Shown here in pieces: positions 25,441 through 36,312 of a DNA stretch of 64,000 nt. The first letter of the stretch is position 1; every line of letters begins with the position of its first letter. Below the pieces are notes generated by a model. That model was given only the letters and a program-made list of their open reading frames with translations, did no database searches and was not told the DNA's origin. The position numbers and the translations under genes were made by a program. This DNA comes from Archilochus colubris (lineage: Eukaryota > Chordata > Aves > Apodiformes > Trochilidae): assembly GCA_023079485.1 (NCBI GenBank), contig CM041084.1:120706467-120770466 (forward strand), written 5' to 3'.

Positions 25441-27235
25441 TTTTTACTGATGGTGTCATCTAGTACCAGAAAAGCAGGTTTCCATACCCTTTCCACTCAT
25501 GTTTTCCAAGACCTCTTGGCCCCTTACAGCTAATGGAAAAGCACAGCAGAGGGCCTGCTTCCAGCTTCAATCCTGAGAACTCTGTATATCCCCACTGCAG
25601 GGAAGATCATGCACTCTGAAAAGTGTTAATTATGTTCACACCATGGTATTCCTAGAAATCTCCTGACACTTTACACCTTTGGAAGTGGAGACGAGGTAGC
25701 AGATTTTGGCATTAGGCTGTTCAAGGCTCATTCTTAGGGTAGGATGACTTGAACATATGTATTGACTTTTGAGTCTGCATCATCTTTCTCTAATAATCAT
25801 TACCTTAAGAAGACCCTGAGAGCCATGGCTTGTTCCCAAGATCTCTTCCTCTGGAATATCATTCAGACACATTGGCAGGAGATTCCAGGTCTTGAAAAAT
25901 TAATTTATATCTGGGCACTCAGATCCATTATAACGTGACAGTTCTAGTTATGGAGAGGATAATAAAAAATAAGCAGAAAGTCCTCTGCTATTAGAAACTA
26001 CAGGCACAATGGTTCTTTCAGCAAGAAATTATATCCCTTTCCAATTCCACATATCTTGTTCATTTGTCAAGATATACTTGACCAGCTCCTCTCATCTTCT
26101 ATTTTTTCTTGAGAGTTTTGCAATTATTTTGAGATATTAATAGTTGAAGGAATGTTTCAGAATATAAGAATTGTGTTCTAAACCCCATTTAATGCTGTAG
26201 ATATGGCTACTAGTACTTTATTCACACTTGTGGTGTTACAGAGGTAATCAAGGTTGCAATGCTTTAGTTTCCCTAAGAAAGTCCATCACAAAATAGATTT
26301 TTTTTTTCCCCTGAGACAGGACATTGTCTGTTGTGGACTGAAGTGCTGAAGTCATTAAACTGCACCATTGCTGTCAATGTAAATCTTCCATTGGACCAAC
26401 AAAGGAAGACAAAAATATGATCAGTGCCCTGTGAGGCCTAATTTCCTTCAGGTTTCTTTCCTTTTCATACTAATTAGAGGCAAAAAAACCATGTGTACTG
26501 AAAAAAACTTCTGGTTCAGGGTCACTGACTCCCTGTTTATCAGCACAGAGATAGATCTTTGTGGAAGGTCCATTGAAAAGGCACAAAGCAATTTTCCCTT
26601 TCATTCAGCATCAGCATCTTTTCCTGCTCTATATCATTTAATAAACAAGTTGACATGCTTCTGCATGTAATAGCACTTTGACAAGTAGTGAATAGATGTT
26701 ATTAACACTGAGATTTACTAACCAAAATTTTATCTGAAACATCCAAGTCTTACTGGTGATTCTTCAGCTGTGCTTCCCATAAGGCCATGCTATAACGGGG
26801 ATTTAGATGTGCCTTCCTGTTAATCTCAGAGGGGAACACTTTGCCATGGCTGTTCCACGATATTAAAAAAAAAATAAAATTCAAACCTCGCAAAGGCTGA
26901 AGAATGATATTGATGTTAGCTCTGAAGGCTTAATCAGTAATCTGGATAATGAATGATGATACCTGCAGTGGTGATTCTGTCATTTTAGAAGGAGACCAAT
27001 TCATATCTTTCATTCTGAAAGGATTTTGCATAGGTCTTCCCTGGTAAAGAAACAAATTCACCATAAGTCAACACTACAGCTAGCCCAAGATCATATAATT
27101 CAGTATGGCACTAGAAGTCTTGACTTCAGTTTCTGCTTTCTTTATCCCTATTAATGAACATTCTTCTCTAGAAAGATCTTAAATACCTTTAAAGTTAATT
27201 AATGACTTCTCTGCTCTTAAGTATCATTTCTTCCT

Positions 27236-27345
27236 AACAGTTTTGTGTCATCTACAAACCTGATGGGGGTGCATTCTGTTCTTACTGTCATGACATTGAA
27301 AAAACAGAAGAGATATAAGGATAGAACTCTGTTTTTCTAGAGCTT
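27236..27345 (-). mobile_element. Decayed CR1 reverse-transcriptase remnant
   Basis: The plus strand reads TTTTGTGTCATCTACAAACC, then TGATGGGGGTGCATTCTGTTC, then TGTCATGACATTGAA. This aligns to the antisense of the CR1 ORF2 segment that runs from the 'F-N-I-F' stretch through the catalytic FADD motif of the reverse transcriptase. Identity looks roughly 70 percent by eye over the first 60-65 bases and fades after. No frame is open and the catalytic aspartates cannot be read. It is one of the oldest CR1 pieces in the window; both ends are uncertain. Confidence 0.55.
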
Positions 27346-28958
27346 AGAGTATGACCCATGAATGACATGCTGAGCCCATCATCCCACTATATTTTTTTAC
27401 TGATTCAGAGTGTAACACTTTCTACAGGCAAAGTTCTATTTAAATTTACTTGATATTCTGTCTTGGAGTAAGTATGGCTGATTTTCTTTCATTCAGCTGC
27501 TGAAATGATTTTGGTCATTAGAAACAGAAAGAGTAACTGCAAATGGACTAAAGACCCAGTGAGCAAGCTTTTTGAAACAGAAATCCATTGATTTCTCTGT
27601 CATTCAAATTCATTAAAACAGTGGTATTGACAGCTAGAAGAGTATAAGGAAGCATTTAGTTCATATAGCTGATTCTGTTTACACTTCAAGTTTGACAAGG
27701 ATACAGTTCATCTTAAGTAGCATTGGAGTTTAGCTTGAATTGTCCCAAATGGGACAAGGTAGAAGACAAGATGTATATGTATAAAACAGAATATATTGTA
27801 AATTACAAAGGATCTTAAAATTGTATTATATGAGTGTTAGGATATTGGAGTAGCAGAACAAAATGTTAGGATAACAAACAAGAAAGTATCTTAAGAATAA
27901 AATACGGAAATAATCAAATATCTGTATAACTGCTACACAAGGCACATATTATTAAAGTATTCACATATATACATTCACAGTAGACTAAAAAAGAGGCCTC
28001 TCTACATGGATGTGCATGGAAGTTTTCTTATAGACCTCATCATAGATTTATCTGCCTTTCTTCTGACTACCTTCTGTATTGGTAGTGTGAATATATCTGT
28101 AAACAATGCATTTCAAAGACTAGGTGTAGCTAAATAACCTTCATTTTCCTCTTGAGATACATCCGTCATTTAATTTTTTTTAATTAAGGAGGTTTTATTG
28201 ACAAAAAAAACCCAAAACCTTCCTTATCAATGTCTTTGTTTATACACCTTTTCAATACTACTAATGCAGAAATATAGTACTGCCTTTATTTCTATAACTG
28301 TCTCTCAGTCTTTAATCATCCAAATACCTCACAAACTAATTGCCTAAATATGGTTATAAAATTCTTGGAATAAAAGCTTTTCCCTGATCTGATGACTTCT
28401 TTTAATTACCTCCCAATTATCACATACTTATCAAGACTATATAGTTCTTCAGCAGTAGTCCTTTTTATATTTTGTTTATAGTCCACCTTTGATTTCCAAG
28501 GACTTTGCAAGCCACAAAGCATGTGCAATAGTCATTTTCTTTATATGGTGCTCGGGGGCATTGCACAGCAAAGTACAAATAGCTTATTCTTCACTCCCAC
28601 TGAAGTGTAGTCACCTGTGAAGTGACAGGTGGCAGCTCTTTAATAGCAAAAGAAAAACACTATATCTAATTAAAGCTGCAAGCTATATGCAGTTAGAAAT
28701 AATGTAGTTTTTTCAACTCAAATCTTACATATGACCTTTTATTAATTTTTCTTCTCTCCCTCCCCCTCTTCACTTTACATGCCAGGAGAGGAAAATGCCT
28801 TAATGTACAACCTGCTCTTTACTTAGACCTTTTAGTTATCTTCTGCTGTTTTGCAGGACTTTCAGAACTGTTTGAGCTTGATCCCTCTATGTTAGTTGTT
28901 AAAGAATCCAACAGCTACCTCTTCATCTGAAGGATTTCTGTGGGGAAAGGGGGTTCTT
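27346..28958. other. Noncoding stretch, no gene seen
   Basis: No recognisable gene or transposon. AT-rich, with a short poly-A at 28203-28210 and a pyrimidine-rich patch at about 28750-28775. Confidence 0.5.
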
Positions 28959-29177
28959 TTAAACTAATTCCTCAGGCTGCTCACAACCTGGACTTTCCCC
29001 TTTAGATGTCCTTCGTGGCTCCCTAACACTTTCGGGACTCTTTGAGCTGCCTGAGCTGTCTTCTATTCCTGATGGTGGCATTTTCTCTTCAAAGAACAAT
29101 TTTTGCTGCCCCTCTGTTCTGTGCAGGGAGACAATGCCTTTGAAATCAATGAGGTTCTGCAGCCATGTAATAACCAT
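28959..29177 (-). other. Open frame of unknown status, possible terminal exon
   Basis: On the minus strand a 72-codon frame runs from an ATG at 29177 to a stop near 28959, with an in-frame stop just before the ATG. Its product is hydrophilic and acidic/serine-rich in the second half (DSSGSSKSPESVREPRR). This is a less AT-biased and less hydrophobic composition than the chance frames around it. An acceptor-like ATGGCTGCAG lies eleven codon-bases after the ATG, so the part from about 29160 could be the coding start of a last exon rather than a free-standing gene. I do not recognise the family. Against it, there is no polyadenylation site assigned, no partner exon, and a chance frame of this length is expected in 64 kb. 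Confidence 0.2.
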
Positions 29178-29767
29178 TTAAAAATGTATGTCTAGTTCTC
29201 ATTTGTTTAAAATTTGCTAAATGCTATAACAGTTAAACAGTTATGAAGTGATTTTCTTTAATGTTCCTTCCTTCTGATAGACTGTGCAATGAAGCTGCAT
29301 CAATTTCAAAGGTTTCCAACTCCCTGCCTAGAATAGAGCTGTTATAGCAATAGCCATTTGAAAAGGAAATGGCAAATGGCACCAGCAGGACAGGCTGACA
29401 GCTTAAGTCAGGCTCATGTAGCCCCAGAAGTGCTTGGAAGCAGAAGACATGTCAAAGAGGGCAGAGGGACTAGAGTCTAAACTTAGAAAACATGTGTTGA
29501 AAGAATTAATTGAAAAAGTCACCCCACCCAAACAAAGCAATAGCAGTTGAAAGCAGAAGATAAAAGCTGCAAAAGATTGTAGCTGCAAAGGGCTCCTACA
29601 CTTATGCAAATACTGCAAGACCCATAATTTAAAACAAAATTAAAATAAAAATATCTGTTCAGATTGCAATCCTCTCCTTTCAAAGAGGCTACTAGGTACA
29701 CCTTTGGTTTGTTTTTTATAAGCATTTCCTATGTTTAATATAACTACTCTTAGTTCTGCCTCTACTA
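29178..29767. other. Noncoding spacer, no gene seen
   Basis: About 590 bases before the CR1 copy; no recognised similarity. Confidence 0.5.
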
Positions 29768-30569
29768 TCAGTGCTGCCATTCAGAGGGACCTAGACAATC
29801 TATAGAGATCAGCAGGAAAAAATTTAATGAATTACAATTAGGGCAATTGTAGAGTCTCACATCTGTGTAGGAACAACTCCAAGAACCAGTACAGGTTGGG
29901 GACTGAGTTCTTGGAGAGCAGTGAAGATGAAAGGGACCTGGGGGTGCTGGTGGGTGGAACATGACCATGAGCTAACAATGTGCCCTTGCAGCCAAGAAGG
30001 CCAATGGCATCCTGGGGCACGTTAGGAGGGTGTGGCTAGTAGGTCAAGGGAAGTTCTGCTCCACCTTTACCCTGGTGAAGTTGTATATTCTGGGCCCCTC
30101 AGTTCATGAAGGACCAGGAACTGCATGAAAGAGTCCAGAGCAGAGACTCCAAGATGATCAGGGGAGTGCAACACCTCCCTTATGAGGAAAGGCTGAGGGA
30201 GCAGGGTGTCATCAGCTTGGAGAAGATGAGAATGAAGGTTGACCTCATTAATGTTTATAAATATATAAAGGGAGAGAGCCAGGAGGATGGTGCCAGGCTC
30301 TTCTCAATTATTACCAATGATAGGACAAGAGGAAATGGATATTAACTTGAGAATAGGAGATTCCATATAAACATGAGGGTAAACTTTTTAATCATGAGGG
30401 TGACAGAGCACTGGAACAGGCTACCTGGTGGGTTGTGGAGTCTCCTTTTCTGGAGAGATTCAAAACCTGCTCATACACATTCCTGTGTGACCTTCTGTAG
30501 GTGACCTTGCTCTAGCAGGGAGGTTGGACTTGATGCTCTTTCAAGGTCTCTTGCAACCAGTGATTCAGT
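29768..30569 (+). mobile_element. CR1 LINE fragment, ORF2 C-terminus plus 3' UTR
   Basis: An 800-base CR1 copy. It opens at AGTGCTGCCATTCAGAGGG and passes through GAACAACTCCAAGAACCAGTACAGG, GGGACCTGGGGGTGCTGGTGG and GCCAAGAAGGCCAATGGCATCCTGGGGC. The best-kept ORF2 remnant is 30106-30345, with [21 protein letters not shown] and NDRTRGNGY, all typical of the region between the reverse transcriptase and the CR1 C-terminus. The ACTGGAACAGGCTACC and CTCCTTTTCTGGAGAGATTCAAAACC blocks and the terminus GGTTGGACTTGATG..CTTGCAACC follow. The final octamers have decayed to GTGATTC. Point stops and frameshifts make it inactive. Same 3' subfamily style as the copy at 35501. Confidence 0.95.
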
Positions 30570-32854
30570 TTGGGGATGACAATGTTTATGGTTAAAGTTA
30601 TCAAGGGGCTTTCAGGATTTTTAAGGCCTTACTGCTGTGCCTCTATTTTCTATTGAACTCTGGTTCTGACGATGTCACCTATACTTAAACAGATCAAGAT
30701 GCAATCACCCCGCAAATGGCCAAATTCTCTTTCCCTCTGAGAGTGGGTTGGACTTACCAGTATTGATGTTGAAAGTAAATACTGACACATCACAGCCAGC
30801 CACATACCTAGGAGAAATCTACTTGGAGCAGAATCCAGGGAGCATCCCAGCATTACTCAGGATGAACACTCATTTACCACAGCTTGCATCCATGGTCTAA
30901 TCCTGTTCAGATTACTAGCATTGGCATGTTTGAATGTCTTCTGAATGATCTTCATCCCCTTATCCACCTCCACTGACTAGCAAGGGCAGTGGTCAGTAAA
31001 CTCTGCAGGTGTGAAGTCCTGACTCTCTCTGTATGCAGGAATGCTGAAGCATGGGAAACAAATAGGAAAAACATAAGAATAAGAAAAGCTTTTTATGCTA
31101 TTGGTGGTATGCAATTGCCTAAAGACCATTCTTTCAGACATAGTGAATATAGCCATTGATTTAAAGACAGATCCATATGTAAGTGTTTTGTTGAATGGAC
31201 ACATTTTGCTAAATTCTGTGTAGCTTTTTGATTGAGTTTATGAAAGGTTTAATAGATCAGGATATTTCATTATTTTGTTTTATACTTTCCAAAACCTACC
31301 ATGGAAGGATTAGTTTCCATTTAGAATATTTTCCAAGAAAAATGAGCATGGAGAGTAGCACCTTCTTCATTGAATATAAAAAATGTGGTAAATAAGATAA
31401 ATAATCATAAAAGATTCTATCACTTCAATATTGCTCAGAAAAACTGTGAAGAGTTGTACAACTGACAAATAATTTTAACCGAAATAGAATTTTTTTTTTG
31501 CACTTTTTAAAGTTTGAAATGTGGAGAAACAAAGTACTTACTCCAGAAAACGGTGCATGCTTATAGAAGGTCTTGGCATTGTTGCTTGATTTTATTTTTT
31601 CTTTTGTGCTTGATGATAGGGAAAAATAACATTTAGAAGGTTGTTTTGTGTTTGGTTTATTTTTATTTGCTCTCCTGTTTCAAGAAATGGCTGACTTTAA
31701 AACCATAGTAAACAGGCAAGCACTTAAGGATGCATGTGGGAATTAGGCACAGATTTCTCTCTATTGTTCATAGAAACTGTGCATCGCACACTTGCTCACT
31801 GTAGTGGAAATATACTTGAGCCTTAATCTAAAGTGCATTGTGAAAATTACTTTATTTTTCCATTGGAGACTACTGTGAATGATGCTGCTATAGAGGACAA
31901 AGCAAGTCTAAAAACAAGTGAAGTAAACTAAAAGACCACCATTGAATCAGGGGCCACTGGACCAGGGACCACAAGCAGAAACAGATGCTGCTTAACGTAT
32001 CATCATATTAATAATTTAACACCACTGATTTCTCATAAAGGACTGAAATGTATTAGTTTTTCCTCTGAGACTTCATCTATCTTTTTTTTTTTTTTTCATT
32101 TTCCCCTCCTCACCTTAGATTCTGTTTCATGTAGTCTTTCACCAACTGAGCAGATAAGTTACTTAAAATCAGTGGAACTACTCTACGTAAATGGATGTGA
32201 TTCTATTTTGGTCTCTTGTAAATGTGTAAACCTATGTTCAGAAGCCAGATCCTCAGTGTTTTGAACTGTGCCTTTATTCTCTCTTATTTTGTAGCTTAAC
32301 TAGAAATGTTACTGAAGTGATTGAAACACTAATGTGAGAGATACACTATGGAGGTATTTTCTAGCTGATTACTAATTTTCCAATATTGGGCACAAGTTTG
32401 TTGTATCCTTCTAAGAGCCAGTTTTCAAGTGTGAAAAGCTGCCATGAGAGACTCACTTATGACCAAATTTTGGGATACTGATTTTCAAGACATAGCTCAG
32501 CAACTTCGAGATTCCTATTATTCAGTGAGTAAGGATAGCTTACTGAATTACTAATAGTAAAATCAGGAAATGCCTTTAAGCTTCCACGTGTCAATATGTT
32601 GGCATCTCATTTCATAATCTCTCTGATGTATTTTCCTAAGACTGAAGAGGAGCAAAGTGTGACATACTTTAGCATCTCTACCTTAGCAGGTCATGTTCCA
32701 CCTCTGTGGTCTGCTGATCACTAGTAAGCAACCAGCAATTCCTGATACCAAGTCACTACATGTTCTCAGCTTCTCTCTTAAGCTCATTTTCTCTGTCAGT
32801 TGTACTCTACAATTCACATAGAAATTTCATGTCTACATTAAATTGCTGGATACT
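30570..32854. other. Noncoding stretch, no gene seen
   Basis: About 2.3 kb with no recognised gene or transposon; contains a T15 run at 32082-32096 and T-rich patches near 31490 and 31590. Confidence 0.5.
32082..32096. repeat. Poly-T run (T15)
   Basis: Fifteen T followed by CATTTTCCCCTCCTCACC. No retroposon body recognised. Confidence 0.8.
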
Positions 32855-32887
32855 TAATAAATAGTACTTTGTGGGTACTATTTATTA
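32855..32887. repeat. Perfect 13-bp inverted repeat with 7-base loop
   Basis: TAATAAATAGTAC at 32855-32867 is the exact reverse complement of GTACTATTTATTA at 32875-32887; the loop is TTTGTGG. There is no T-run after it, and this is a vertebrate-type genome, so a bacterial-style terminator is not meant. It sits directly at the edge of the LTR described next. Confidence 0.85.
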
Positions 32888-33432
32888 GAATTAGAAGAGT
32901 ATAAGCAAGAAAATTCATGGGTTGTGATAAAGATGGTTCAGTAGGTGAAGCAAAAGGCAAAGCAAAATCCCAAATTCATCCACTATTTCTCATTGTCAGG
33001 CAGATGTTTAGCTGTCTCCTGAAAATGGAGGAGATTCATGGTGTGTAATGGTTATTTATTAAAACAGATGCCATAACTCTGAATATCTCCCCTTCCTCTT
33101 TTTTTTCCTCCCTCTTTTTTCTTTTTTTTTTTTTTTTCCCCTCAGGTTTTATTGATTGCTAAGAATGATGGTGTCCCATACAGGATGGGATATCCCTTTG
33201 GTCAATTTGTCACCTGTCCCAGCTGTGTCCCATCCCAGCTTCTTGTGCACCCCCTATCTACTCACTGGCAGGGCAGAATGAAAACAGAGAAGGCCTCAAT
33301 GCTGCATAAGCTCTGCTAAGAAATAACTAAAACATTCTTGTGTTGTAAATACTGGTTTGCTCACCAACCTAAAACAGCACCATATGGACTGCCATAAAGA
33401 AAATTAACTCCATCCCAGCCAAAAGCAGCCCA
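32888..33432 (-). mobile_element. Nearly complete solo LTR of an avian endogenous retrovirus
   Basis: Read on the minus strand, a long terminal repeat runs from about 33432 (LTR 5' end) to about 32888. Plus-strand landmarks of this common bird LTR type are AAAATTCATGGGTTGTGATAAAG, AGGCAGATGTTTAGC, the pyrimidine-rich patch at 33089-33140, GGATATCCCTTTGGTCAATTTG, CAGCTTCTTGTGCACCCCC and ATTAACTCCATCCCAGCC. TTTATT at 33148-33153 is the antisense of an AATAAA polyadenylation signal. The outermost part beyond 32888 that this type normally carries is missing, and no gag, pol or env frame lies beside it, so it is a solo LTR or fragment. Many point changes show age. Family name not assigned. Confidence 0.85.
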
Positions 33433-35500
33433 CTGTCTCACCTTTGAATCCTGATTTGGATTTCACATAAATCAGCTCAGGAATTGCAAGGATATAAACC
33501 CTTTTTTGGGATTGTTTCTAGAAGAATTATCTCAGAGTGAATTAGGGAATTCTGAACAATGCCATAGTTCCAGGTAATGCACTACAGTTAGTACAAGGAA
33601 TGTAAACATGCAGTGGTGGAAGCCACTGCAATGAAATAAAGTATAATGCATTTTAAAATAAAACCTGGAGGCTGAGACAGGATGATGAGAGAAGAGCAGA
33701 CAATCAGGAATAAAATGAATCAATAACTGATCAGTGAAGTATAAAAATCTTCAGGGATAAAGTGAAAAGAAAAAGAATATGTTGACATAATAAAAAGGGA
33801 GAAATTAGAAGAATAATGAAACTTAGGAGAAAAAAATGCCTTTCAGACCCCAAGGTTGAAGAAAATTGCTTCAGTAACATGAAAATTTATCTTGTGGAGA
33901 TTCAAAGAGTATGAAAGTTCATCTCGGGAAATTTTGGTGATATAGATCAGAAAGCAAGGCATTTTCCTGGAATTACCTAATGCAGATTTCCTACAAAGAA
34001 GAATATTAAGGGACAAACGAGAAGATCAAAACTATCTAAATCCTTGCTGATTTCCTACACAAAATGTGATTAATTATGCAGGCCAATATATCAACTCATC
34101 CTGAACTTCTGGTGTCATGAACTGAGGTAGTTTTTCTTATCTGACAGGATAAAGCATTTTTTCCTTCATAATTTAAATTGCAATGATTTCTGAAAAATAA
34201 TGACAGCAAATGACACTATTCTGGAAGATGCATAAACAGATGACACAAAATATTATTGCAAAAGAATCAACAATCATCACAGAAACAATAAAGTTTCCTT
34301 GTAGGCATGGATTTTGACATATTGATCAATTAGAAACTAAAATGAGGTAAAAAATCCCATTCTTCTCTCACACTTGTTCAATATTCCTTTGATGTAAGTG
34401 GAATTTATTCCAGCATCAAGTCTTGTCAGAGAAAGCTTAAATCTAGAGAATGCACACTGTATTATCTGGTAATTTTGATTCCATTATCATGTAGACTAAT
34501 TTTGTAAACATGTTTTATTGACTATAAATTGTGTGAAGGCTTTGTTAGCACATTGGTTTGGAACAACAGGTATAACTCTTTCAGGCCTACACATTCTTTG
34601 ATTACATAAGATGGGCAAAATCCGAAGTGATTAAACTAAGAATTAATCGTGTCTCAGAATTTGTTTAGCAATCTTGATATGCTTCTCCCAAATACCCTAT
34701 GAAAACTGTTTTCAAATACTTGTTTCACTGAATTAATTCTTTTAAGTACAATTAAAGCTGGTAAAATATTAGTGAAAGTAGTTCAACATATTGGATAAGG
34801 TGAATCTCCAAGGTCAGCTTGATGAGGACAGGATACTATCCTTTCATGCACGTAAAGCTTGGTTGGTAGCTCTCAGGTTTTTCAACAGACTGCAGTTCTC
34901 AGCTTCTTAGTACTAATGAAGAATGGCCAAAGTTTTAAGTTACACTTATCCAGTTCTTTTTGCTGACTCCCACCCTTCTGTTTCACCCACCATCCAGCCT
35001 GAAAGTGTACTAAAAACAATTAGCTATTTGTGATGTACAATACTTACTTATGCATCAGAAGAGCTTTAGAATACTAGCAGAACACAAGCTACCCACTTGG
35101 ACTTGTCAGCAGCAGCAAAGTACCCACTTTAAAGGGTCATGTACAAAACATAGATGGCTGGTGGAATTAATTATTCTTTGAGTTCAGAATGAAATAACCT
35201 ATAGACAGCAGCCAATATGGAAGAAAAAATACCAAAACTGCCTGCAAATTAGACAGCTGGTATCTTTAGTTCAATAGCTGACCTAATGTAGGGTAATTTG
35301 GCACATCCTCAAGATCTACTCTGTTTACAGTTATTGTCTATATATAATATGTTGATTAATATGTTTAGAATATTTAAACTAAGCTTTACTATTAATTTGA
35401 AATATGTCTGTAAGTAGTTGCACTTAGTAGGTAGACTGTCATAAATCAAAAGAGAAATAAGTTCCATGTTAATTTAAAAAAAGGATATAAAAAAAAGTTT
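33433..35500. other. Noncoding stretch, no gene seen
   Basis: About 2 kb between the LTR and the next CR1. No retroviral internal sequence is recognisable next to the LTR. AT-rich, short frames only. Confidence 0.55.
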
Positions 35501-35796
35501 CATAGAATCAAAGAATCACAGAATATTAGAGGTTGGAAGAGACCTTGAAAGATCATTGAGTCCAACACCCCTGCCAGATCAAGATTGCGTAGTGTAGGTC
35601 ACACAGTATCCCATACAGTCATGCTTGGAATGTGTCCAGAGCAGGAGACTCCACAGCCTCACTGGGCTCCCTGTTCCAGTGCTCTGTCACCCTCATAGCG
35701 AAAAAAAACTTTTCCTGACATTTACACAGAACCTCCTATGCTCCACTTGCCCCCACTGCCCCTTGACTTATCATTAGACATGACTGAGAAAATCAC
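35501..35796 (-). mobile_element. CR1 LINE fragment, 3' end
   Basis: The plus strand starts with the inverted octamer CATAGAAT, then AGGTTGGAAGAGACCTTGAAAG, ATCATTGAGTCCAACACCCC, GGAGACTCCACAGCCTC, CCCTGTTCCAGTGCTCTGTC and TTGACTTATCATTAGACATG, that is, CR1 3' UTR and the end of ORF2 read backwards. It is the same subfamily style as 29768-30569 (shared 'benefit of flanks' wording GAGACTCCACA). The element stops at about 35796, roughly 100 bases before an ORF2 piece in the opposite orientation. Confidence 0.95.
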
Positions 35797-35896
35797 TGTT
35801 TATGGTCCTTGAATATTTATTTTTTTTTAGAAAAATATTATCCTGTCTCTTTGAATTACTAGATCTAATTTGGTGTCTTTCATGCTACTCATTTAG

Positions 35897-36312
35897 GATG
35901 AGCTCACTACCCTGGCCTTCAGAAGAGCAGACTTTGATGTTTTCAGGGATCTGCTTGGTAAGGTATCATGGAATAAAATCCTGGACAGAAGAGAAGCCCA
36001 GGGGGATGACCAATATTAGAGGGTCACCTCATCCAAGCCCCGTAGCAATGCATCCCAAGAAAGAAGAAGCCAGGCAAGAATGCCAAGAGATCTGGATGGA
36101 TGAACAAGGAGCTCCTGGTTACTCTCAGATGTAAAAAAATGCTTTCAGAAGGTTGAAGCAGGGACAGGCAGCTTGGAAGAAGTACAGAAAATTTGTCCAA
36201 GAAGCCAGGGGTTGGGTTAGGAAAGCTAAAGCCCAGATAGATTTAAACATGGACATGAACATCAAGGATAACAAGAAGAGTTTGTACACGTACATCATTG
36301 ATGAGATGGACA
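35897..36312 (+). mobile_element. CR1 ORF2 internal fragment (between endonuclease and reverse transcriptase)
   Basis: DNA such as GCCTTCAGAAGAGCAGACTTTG, GATGGATGAACAAGGAGCTCC and AGGAAAGCTAAAGCCCAGATAG matches the ORF2 linker between the endonuclease and reverse-transcriptase domains in avian CR1. The frame from about 36141 to 36308 is open and reads KQGQAAWKKYRKF, RKAKAQIDLN and KDNKKSLYTYI, close to the family pattern. The A7 run at 36133-36139 appears to have lost one base relative to the family, which puts a TAA (36132-36134) in that frame; the segment upstream is readable in another frame. No reverse-transcriptase core or 3' UTR follows on this strand, so it is an internal piece. Its neighbour at 35501-35796 is the 3' end of a CR1 in the opposite orientation. 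Confidence 0.85.

Larger units (their letters stand above)
17936..27235. other. Long TE-poor noncoding stretch, no gene seen
   Basis: About 9.3 kb without CR1, LTR or a recognisable exon; only simple tracts (listed separately) break it. Somewhat better-mixed patches occur at about 18200-18620, 22500-23010 and 24540-24800. The last encodes, on the minus strand 24587-24790, a basic 67-residue frame with no family resemblance and no ATG at its 5' limit. I call no gene here. Confidence 0.5.
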
